The position numbers and the translations under genes are program-made. The notes beneath the pieces are model-generated. The model was not told the origin of the DNA. It saw only the letters and a program-made list of their open reading frames with translations, and made no database searches. DNA of 64,000 nt from Prunella strophiata. Lineage: Eukaryota > Chordata > Aves > Passeriformes > Prunellidae. The stretch lies in contig JAZBQD010000027.1 in NCBI GenBank assembly GCA_036583965.1, positions 29,829,001 through 29,893,000 on the forward strand, in the 5' to 3' direction. Shown here piece by piece: positions 55,124 to 64,000 of the stretch (its first letter is position 1; each line of letters starts with the position of its first letter).

Positions 55124-55595
55124 CTGTACAGTCACCCTAACTCCAGCACCCAGCTGCTGTGTAGACTCAAGAGGTGCTGGCCAAGAAGCCCCTAAATCCT
55201 TACAATACACTGGCACAAGAGGGGTGGGTAACAACCCTTATTTTTGTACAATTCAGTAAGGCCTCAGCTCCCACAGCAAACTCCTCCAGACCACAGCACA
55301 GCAATTCCAAAGGGCTGGAATTGTGGCACATGAGCCCCAGCACACTTCCACACACTCCCCGTGCCCCAGCACTGCTCAGCAGGGAGTATGGACAGAATGG
55401 GAGCCCTGCTGTGCCCAGACAAAGCAAGGAGGAGAGGAATAGTCAGAAAAGGGAGAGAGAACAGAGATTATCAGCACTCCTTAGATCCCACTCCATCCTG
55501 CTGTGTGGATGGTTCTGGAGCTGGGGTTGTGAAAGAACAAAGGAAGTTGTTTGCCCCAGTAGGCTCTTTCCCTTCATTCAAATAAAATTTCAGGA

Positions 55596-56156
55596 CTCCT
55601 CTGTTGGAATCTGAAATGCAAGGAACTCTCAGAACTTTAGGCCTGTAAGCCAAAGCTTAGAATTAAATCTGAGACCTTGAAAAAGGCTTCCAAACTTAGG
55701 TGCTAGAAGCAGAGAATATGGATTTATAGTTTAAAGCAGAGATATGTTAAGCTAAGTAAAGGAAATTTTAAAGTTTTAGAGTTTAAGATATAGAAATAAA
55801 AGTAGTTACAAAAGTAAACAAGGAGTTTAGAATGCAGTACTGTAGGCTTGTGTGTCATAACATGGTTGTCTAAGAAAGCTTACACTGTAACATATATCTA
55901 TAAGATGAAATATTTAAGGATTGGGTCAAAAACATAAATATCCTTGTTGGCAGTGTTTATTGGTCAACAAATCTTTAAAAGGTTTTGTAACTAGGAGTCT
56001 TGGGATCTTCTGCACCATACTGTAACAATGTGAGCCTAATTCATCCTTCCTGCCTATGCAGAAGATAAGAAAAATAAACCACATCATTGAAACAATTCAG
56101 TGGTCCCATCTCTAATTCCCTCCAAAATTCCCCACAAGTGAATCATCTCACTCCTC
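55596..56156 (+). mobile_element. Solo LTR, ERVK-like, with 6-bp target duplication
   Basis: Identical CTCCTC at 55596-55601 and 56151-56156 flanks a 549-bp element that starts TGTTGGAATCTGAAATGC and ends ATCATCTCA. A poly-A signal (AAAATAAA, about 56071) lies some 75 bases from its 3' end. The TG...CA ends and 6-base duplication are the usual ERVK signature. No internal viral genes remain. Confidence 0.85.
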
Positions 56157-59100
56157 TGTCTCCTTTGCAGACATAAACCTCTGGTGTTGTGAATAGTGTT
56201 CTGTACACAATGTTTGAGATACAAACATGCCTGCTCCTCCACCAAAGTCCCAGCTGCACCCTAACAGACACAAGAGTCATATTATCACAAAAGAAATAAA
56301 AAATTAATAAACTACCAAGCAGAACAGGTTAAATTATCAAGTATCCAGGGAAATGGATCAACTATCAGGGAGCAAGGCTAGATATCAGGGAATGAGAAAC
56401 ATAAATATTGCCCATAAACCTCAGGAATTTTGGGTGAGCTCCCAAAGCATAAAAGAGTAGAAAACTTTCAAATCAAATAATGCTTATGGATCAGGGCTAA
56501 AAGTTTAGAGACCATTTGAGCATTAAACACCTCTAAAACCCCAGAAAAATGGACTGAATATGTAGCATTTGAATACTTGATGTACTGGCTTTCCAAGAGT
56601 CTAAATATACCATGACTGCTGAAAAGAGCTTTAGAGAAAAATGTCATGGTGGGAAAAATGTCTAGAAGAGAGTTACAGAAATATTTTGCCTGATTTTATT
56701 AGGCAGGAATGCATAAATTAAGCAAGGAAAGAAAGAAGCCAGGAAGACAGAATTTTAGTGCTGCTGTGAGCAGAAACCTGTGTCTCAGAAATGTGTTGTA
56801 GGATATTCACTGGTTCAGTAGCACTGGGTTTGATTAACTGAACCCAACCAAATTACAATTAGGGGAGAAAACTTGTGTTTCATATACAGAATAATAATCT
56901 TAAATAGGAATTACTGCTGAAGCTGCTTCAATTTTCAAATAATCTAATAAATAAAAAGAGGGTTAATAGTAGTACAGATTTAATTTTAACAAGTGGAAAG
57001 TTTGTAGGAAAACTGCCCATTTACTGTAAGAATAGATAAAATAAGTTGCATAGAGTTGTTCCTTTGGATTGTTGTTTTTTTTTTTTTTCTTTAATTTAAG
57101 ATGACATTTTTCATTTCAGAAAGTCAGCTTTTGAGAGTTTCATGGAATCAGTTGATGAAAGAAACTAAGGAGCTTAAAGTTATTTAGGGTTTTTCATTTC
57201 CAGATACATATTGCTTCTTTAATCTCATATCATGTACAACAGAGAAAACAATATAAGAAAGGACTCTGAATATGAGGAGATGAGTAACTCCTCCTGTAAT
57301 CTTGTTAGGGGTAAACACCATGCAGTGATAAAATAAATGACTGAAGGAAGATTTTAAGTGCCTTAAAATCAAGAAGAGAAAGAGAATTTGTTCATTGCTT
57401 TAATCAAGATAAACTAGTCTTTGAAAAAAAAGGTGTTAAAACAGATGGGAAAAGATTTTGTGGTCTTATAAATTCAAACAAATCAGGAAGAAGGGGAGAC
57501 GATCTGCTATAGTGGCATTTGACAGTGAAGTTACCCTTTAAGAGAGAAGGCTCCAAAATCAATACCATGCTTTAATTTTCACTAAGGAAGAGGTAATGGG
57601 GATGAGACTGTGGTACTGACTCTAACTGGAATAACAGTCAAAGGTCTCAGTGCATTCAATTAAGGGGACACAATAACCTCCATCCTTGAATTCTGAAAGA
57701 ATTGATACATGAAAACATGTTCTCATAAGAAGGATTATAAATAGGAAGCATTTCAGGGCAGCTGATAAACCATTATCCTGTCCTGTGTTTGCTTATTTTT
57801 TGTAAAAACTCCTTGATAAGCTTATAACATGAATCATCATTGTTTTCCAGACTAATTATATAAGAGAAATATGTAGGGGTATTAAGGAGAAGATGTTAAT
57901 TAAAAAGTGATCTAATTGGAAAGATATGTTTTCATATGAACATACTAGTGGTGTTACAGGTGCTGATCTCTTTTACAATATTTTCATTCTTTTCTTGGTC
58001 CTAAAAAAATACAAACAGAGGTGGTAGTGATCAATACACTAGTCCCAAAAATATGATGCTACTAATAATGTATGCATTCCTCAAAAGTTCTGCAAAAATT
58101 ATCCTGCACTAAATAACCATTGAGACCAAATTAAAAAAAAAACCCATAAAATCAAATTCTTTACACAAAGAGGTATCACAATTGAAAAGCAGCAAAACAT
58201 TCCTTTTGTCTTGTTTCTTTGAATTATTTTCTTACTAGACTAAGCCATTTTATCAGTGTACAGATTATAGACTTATGTTACCAATTTGGTTTTTTTTTAT
58301 AAACATTTAATCTCAATTCCCACAAAACACAATGCTTCTCTCTCATCAAGCTGTTCAGTCTTGAATTCCCCTGCAATTATGGAAATCCTTAATGTGTCTT
58401 GGTTTGCTTCACCAAGAATGGATCATTAGTGAAAAGGAGCACTTGGTCTAAACAGTTGCAACCACTGGATTGCATTCCTTTCTCTAATAGAAAAATACCT
58501 CTGGATCATTTGCCACTTTATGTGTTTGATTATAAATACCTACATTTTGTCACCATAAGACCTTACCAAGAGCTGTGAAAATTCTGTATTAAATCAATCA
58601 GACTTAAATTATCATCAAACACAGCCCCATTAAACTGGAGGAAAAAAAGAAGGCATCCACTGAAAAAGAACCACACAAACCCAAACCAGCACACTGCCTG
58701 CTTCAAAACTCATGGGGTTCCAATTTCAGAACACACTGCTGCAGGAGTCCTTGGTGTCTTGTTCTCTTCTGCAGGGTTTAAAATTAGAATTAGTAATTGC
58801 AATTGGTAAGATTAAAGGCAATAGGCAAAAAAAATGAGCTGCTTGGTAATGGAATTTCTACAGTTAGCTTATAGCATTTACACACATCTATAGTGATATT
58901 CTCCTATTTTTCAATACTTCCTTTCAGAAATGCCACAAGATACTTTACAGAAAGTTTTTAAGGAATATTTGTGTTAGCCTTCAAAATGCAGCACTCACCC
59001 ATTTTTGAACATTAAATTTATCATACACTGAATTTTGCTGCAAGATTTATTTATTTGTGAAGAATAAACCTACAGGTTTCTTGCTGTCAACATAAGTTGT

Positions 59101-62100
59101 GGTCAGATCAGTAGATGTCATTCTCATGCAGAGTGTTTGTTGCCAAAATTGTTTTTGAGAACCAAAATGTGTTGTCCTTGTAATGCATTTTACCTCTCCC
59201 CAGAAAGCCAGATTTTATTCTCTTGAGAAATATGCTAAATAATTTGCTACATTTGTTTGTCCTCATGTGGAAAAGCTTTACCATGTTTATAGCAATAAAT
59301 AGCTACTCATTATTTTTACTCTTGACAGCCCATTTATACAAGTGTGTAACCTACATCACATCCACTGGATCAGAGAGCTGTTGTTGATCTCAGAAAAGGA
59401 AGCTCACAACCCAATCATTTGTCTTTGCCTAATGCTTAAGCCACTGTGCTTTTGGACAACTTGTTTTGCAGAAATGTTCTTCACCTGTCACTACTGGGAT
59501 ATTAAATAAAAGAGATATAAACCTGTCTGCTGATTCAAGAGTTACAGAAGACTGAAATATCTTCATAAATTATTTGGCTTTAAAGGGTTTCAATTTTATA
59601 TGAATCTATAGCTGACCTAGTAAATAAATAAATGTTACAAGTCCCCTTGAAATACCAAGACAAGAATTTGTAAGGTGCCTTTCCAAAAACACTTCTTAGC
59701 CAAGCTCATACAAACTTGCCTCAAATACAAATTTTTAGACCCTATATGGAAATAAGTGGATGAAAAGTTAAGCATCTGTGATAATCAGACAGATTAAACA
59801 CTGTAATTACATATTTTAAATCTAGAAGAGAGAAATATTTTAATTATCTGCCTTTGTCAAGCACAAGTACTTGTTTGAAAGTGTGATAAAAGTTTAACTT
59901 CTAAAGGAAGTGATTATCATACCATCAAAATCAATCAGTCAGTCATGGCTAATGGCTAACAGAGGCCATTTAATTCTTCCTCAAGAGCTGGTTTGCAGCC
60001 ACAAACAGAATGAAGAGCTTCTGATGCAACAACATTCTCTCTAGGCAAACACAAATAATGTATCATTCCCATCTGAAGCAGCATATTCAAATAAAACCAT
60101 CTTACATTTCACCACATCCATATCATGGAAGCAAAAAATGTTTTTTCAAAACTTGCTGAAATATTTCATGGGGTATTTTTGAAGTGTCAATACAAGTATT
60201 TTACTGAGTTATAAGAGATCATGGCATGAGCCATGATTTTTTAAGGAATGGAAAGATTTCAGTCTTTCATCCTACAACTCAGTTCACCAAATTCCATTTT
60301 TATTATTCAGGAAAAAAAGTGCCTCAGCTCCCTGAGAGTTCAGGTTGCTGTATAGCAGAGTGCATTTCACAGTGTAGCAGAAAGGAGGGCAGGTTTTGTT
60401 TCCTGAGGTTTTAAATACTTGGTAGCTTATGCACCTAACCTCAGCAGAACCTGAGCAAGTGACACTCCCAGTCCTGTATTTTCTAAGGCAATAAATTCCA
60501 TTACATATTTATTCAGCTGATCCAAAATTACCTATCCATGGTGCCTTTTTAAAGTTTTTATTAGCATTCAGCTAGTTTTGTTAGTCTTCTATCAAATATT
60601 TCTTTTGTTTCAATAATAGCTGCAGTGCTACAGGACAGGGGTTTATGCCCTGCACTTTCATGCAGCCTTCAGGATGCTATTCTGTTCTGGAAATAGGAGT
60701 TTTCAAGGTGAGAGATTGACTTTTCCTCATGTCTATGAGAGGGACTGAATTTCTTCTGTGATGTGCAGCCTGCTTGGAGTCTGAATTATGATGTGGCAAT
60801 ATTTAATGCACTACTGATAATGGCCACAACTTCAAAAATATTGCAGGATCTTCCCCCTACCTTTAACAGACAAATCCCTTTTGAGAAAAGCAGTGCCCCA
60901 AACCATGTTTCTACCACAGTTCTTGTCTACAGATGAAATTTCTTAAAGTCTGGCTAGGATCAAACTAATCCTGTGTGGTGGTCTGTTATAGATTTGTGAC
61001 CAAAACTGTGCTGGTAGCACAGTCATGTTTTAGCTATTTAGTGTTTGCACAGCACCAAACTCTGTTCCTCACTCTGCCTCCTGGTGAGTCTTTTGGGGGA
61101 TGTGAGAGACTGGGAGGGCACAGAGCCAGGCATGTGGCCTGAGCTAATTGATATTGTTCCTCTGATGTCATGCTCATCAATAAAGAGGGAAAAGAAGATG
61201 TTTAGGGAGTTTAGCCATCATTTTCTTGGGAACTGTCAGGGCACTGGTCTACTCCTGAAAGGTTGTGAGTGACAGCCTTTGTATCACTTGTTCATTTTAT
61301 TTCTCTCTCCTTCCACTTCTCCTTCCCTTACCAAACAGTTTGTATCTTGATCCACCAGTTTTTTTGATTTCAAATGGAGTTGCAGAAGTCATTCTGGGCA
61401 CAAGGACTGTTAAAATTCTGTGTATGTAGCTGTTGATGACATTCTAATATACCATGTGTGTATGTAAAACTGGAGTATATTGAAATGCAATATCAAAACT
61501 TGTGACTGGTATTGAGAACTGAAAAAGATATAGCTCCTTAAAGTTTCCTTCTAACTGTAATATTCCAACTCTCTTCATAGAATTATTCCACATTGGAAGG
61601 AGGTGGCCAATGTAATAACTCAGTTTACAAGTTAAAAAATTCATTTTATCTGTCAAAAGTCAGGAAATACTGGTTTGTTATTCCATTGTCACATTTGCAG
61701 ATATCCAAGCTATCTACACTTCTGGCACATAATTCAGCATATTACAAGCTCCTCATCATTGTTTTCCTTCAGATTTTATTATCTACCATAAATACCAGCT
61801 GCTAAGTCATTTTATGTAGTCTGTTGATGAACAGCTTCAGTACAGAGACAAATTCAATGGAACATTTTCATGTCTCTTTGGAACTCGTAACCCAGCGCTG
61901 TGATACCGAGTGAACATGATCATCACACTCAAATATTGGCTGTCACTAGAGGGAGAGGTAGCTGTGAGGAGTTAAAGGTGTGTTTTCAAAGATTTGCTGC
62001 TCTGTCCCTCAAGGAGATGAGCTTTCTGTCAGAAAAGTTTCTGACACGTGAGTTTCTCCCAGCACGAGTTCATGGAATTCTCTGCTCACTTCTCTGTTCA

Positions 62101-63500
62101 CTCAACACCTTCAAGTCCTAGTGACAGAGAGATAAAATGTCTTTCTGACATCATTTGGACCTAAAGTTATCTTAAATCTACTGTTACTTTTTGATCTGTT
62201 GCAGATAGAGAAGGTAGAGAATTAAGGAGTTTTCTATAAACAGGGATTGAGTAACTTCATCTGTCAATTAACACCAGAAAACACAAGAAAATAAAGTTGC
62301 CTTTTTAAGACTTGATTGCTTTACTGCAGCTATAATTTGATACAAACTATTAACTACAACATCAATTTCTAGTTTAACCACATGTTACCAATGGACTGCC
62401 TAATTATGGGGAGATTAAGTGGCTGGCAAAGCAAGTTTTATGGAGAAGAAGCTGCCACTAGTAGAAGTTTTATGCTATTTTGTGTTTCTACTTGACACAG
62501 GAATTCTGAGATTTAATATTAGATATGTCAGTGTTCAGTGGTTTTTCCCTTCCTTTTTTATGTGTGAGTGGAAAGATATTTTGTTGTAAGCTTTTATGTG
62601 TTATAAAGGAAATGTAAATGAATAAAGCATAAGAATAAATAAAAATCCATGACATGAACTTCGTACATGTCTACTTCATAAATATTGATTTGCACATTTA
62701 TTTTTTAATCTGTCAGATTAAATCATTAATGAAGCTGAAGCCTCAACATGAACTCTATTAAGGGTGATCTAACCACACAAGTACTTTGTAGGGAAACACT
62801 TTTCTTTTTCAGAGATATGTGGAAATGCTGGTTATTCTGGCAATACAGTCTTGGTTTTCTCTGACAAAGTGGAATAGAATCATGTGCAGAAGTACACCTA
62901 AATCCTATTTTTACAGCTGAGGGGCATTATTCCCTTTAGTTTGGGTAGCATACCTTCAATAATGAATGGTGTCTTGGTGTTTTAAGTGCACTGTTCCTTA
63001 TGATGCATCTGAATTCTTAAAAAGAGGAAGGAAAAAGGTACTTGTGGAAATTAGCTAGTGAATAATTAGGCTGCACTAAGCCATATTTTGCCCTCATTAT
63101 TCTGTATTTAGCCTATTGGAAGAACTTTGCCCTGGTTTGTTTCACAGGATCTTTCAAGAGATATTTAATTAAAAACTATTCATCTCTATCAGTGACAAGT
63201 CTCAACTTTTAATTGAAATGTCATGCCAAGCCAGCTTTGGTTGAGTCAGGTTCAAGACCTGATAATGGAAGTTCTCAGCTGGCATTAAAAATCTTGTTTC
63301 TGGCTTTTTCTGATACTTTCTCATTCTCCAGCCCACAGCTCTATGTCTTGGCTTTTGCCAGTTAATATTTCTAAATTTCTGCCCTGATTTCCAGCCTGTG
63401 CAGAAGGGATGGCTCTGTGGGTACTGCTCTTTCCAGTGTAGACTGAGCCACAGTCACAGCTGGAAACCAAAATTTGCTGTATCCTCAGCAGACAGATGTT
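56157..63500. other. No gene recognised
   Basis: Seven kilobases of AT-rich sequence with only short open frames. A weakly CR1-like patch may exist at about 57480-58040 (TCAAATTAAGGGG-type blocks, GCAGCTGATAAACCATTATC), too decayed to annotate. No splice-bounded open exon with family resemblance was found on either strand. Confidence 0.55.
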
Positions 63501-63539
63501 CTACAAAACCCAATGTAATAAACTATAAAACCCAATGGA

Positions 63540-64000
63540 GTTTTTTTTTTTAAGTAAAACCTAACAATTTTATTTTTTTTTAAATTGAGATAAACCATAG
63601 ATATTAGTAGAGGCAAAAAGCTTTTATTTTAAATTACCTTTCTGAGGATATAAAATATATAAAATGTAAAAAATATATATTAGTTTTAATAATAAACTGA
63701 CAATATAAAAATAAAAAAAATGTCCTAAAGTAACTTTATAATACTAAGTAATATCCCCATTCATCTATTTAACCCAAAAATAAGTTTTATACCTTTAAAA
63801 ATAAATCTGAAAACAAACAAACAAAATCTAGAAACTATACAACTATATATTAATAATCTACAAAGCTACAAATATCTGAAAAAGGTAAAAATCTTTAGGC
63901 ATCAACTTTTTTAGTGCTTTCCTCACAAGGTAAAATAGTTTTAGAGCTACTTCCCAATAGCAGAACATTTGTCACCATGAGCAGGAAAACAGTCCAAGTT
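63540..64000 (-). other. Possible 3' UTR of a minus-strand gene off the right edge
   Basis: Very AT-rich. On the minus strand it has many ATTTA/TTTATTT-like elements and an AAAATAAAAGC poly-A-like signal near 63625-63635. This is the look of a conserved AU-rich 3' UTR, but plain AT-rich intergenic DNA would look similar. No coding sequence is present to name a gene. Confidence 0.25.

Noticed and set aside
1..64000. Search for tRNA, rRNA, intact retroviral gag/pol/env, or an unusual multi-gene system
   Set aside because: No convincing cloverleaf, rRNA block or internal proviral gene was seen. Retroviral remains are solo LTRs only.

Overview
The window looks like bird nuclear DNA, probably from a passerine. 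It carries many CR1 LINE fragments with the avian 3' end. It also has solo LTRs of the avian ERVL type (ends like TGTCCTGG...CA) and ERVK type, CpG-island promoters, and widely spaced small exons with ordinary GT-AG sites. There are no bacterial, CRISPR or phage features. Human CCDC180 lies on 9q22, which corresponds to the avian Z chromosome, so Z linkage is a reasonable guess.

The one gene I can reconstruct runs leftwards, from about 38.14 kb to 9.56 kb on the minus strand. I recognise it as CCDC180 (coiled-coil domain containing 180; DUF4455 in the N-terminal half, DUF4456 near the C-terminus). Placing splice sites by hand gives 38 coding exons that join in phase. They give 4,821 coding bases, or 1,606 codons plus a stop. 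Exons 4-38 are well supported by family pattern and phase. Exons 1-3 rest mainly on splice sites and phase. Exon 27 needs the weaker of two acceptors, because the stronger one shifts the frame.

Region by region. 1-2.2 kb: no coding sequence seen, ending in a CpG island that may be the promoter of a minus-strand neighbour off the left edge (TDRD7 by human gene order). 2.2-9.5 kb: CR1 fragments, poly-A tracts, two purine-rich GGCAA arrays and a 53-bp GC-rich minisatellite. 9.6-38.1 kb: CCDC180, with CR1 and LTR insertions in its introns; one antisense CR1 supplies the acceptor and start of exon 18. 37.9-38.85 kb: CpG-rich start region. 38.6-46.6 kb: a large inverted repeat with arms near 1 kb and about 96% alike by eye around a 6-kb spacer of CR1 and LTR fragments. 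46.6-64 kb: no gene recognised; CR1 and LTR remnants, including a 549-bp solo LTR with a clean 6-bp target duplication. The AT-rich right edge may be the 3' UTR of a minus-strand gene beyond the window.

I found no new multi-gene system. The most interesting observations are the CR1-derived coding sequence in CCDC180, the exon 27 frame conflict, several candidate micro- or cryptic exons, and the inverted repeat next to the CCDC180 promoter.
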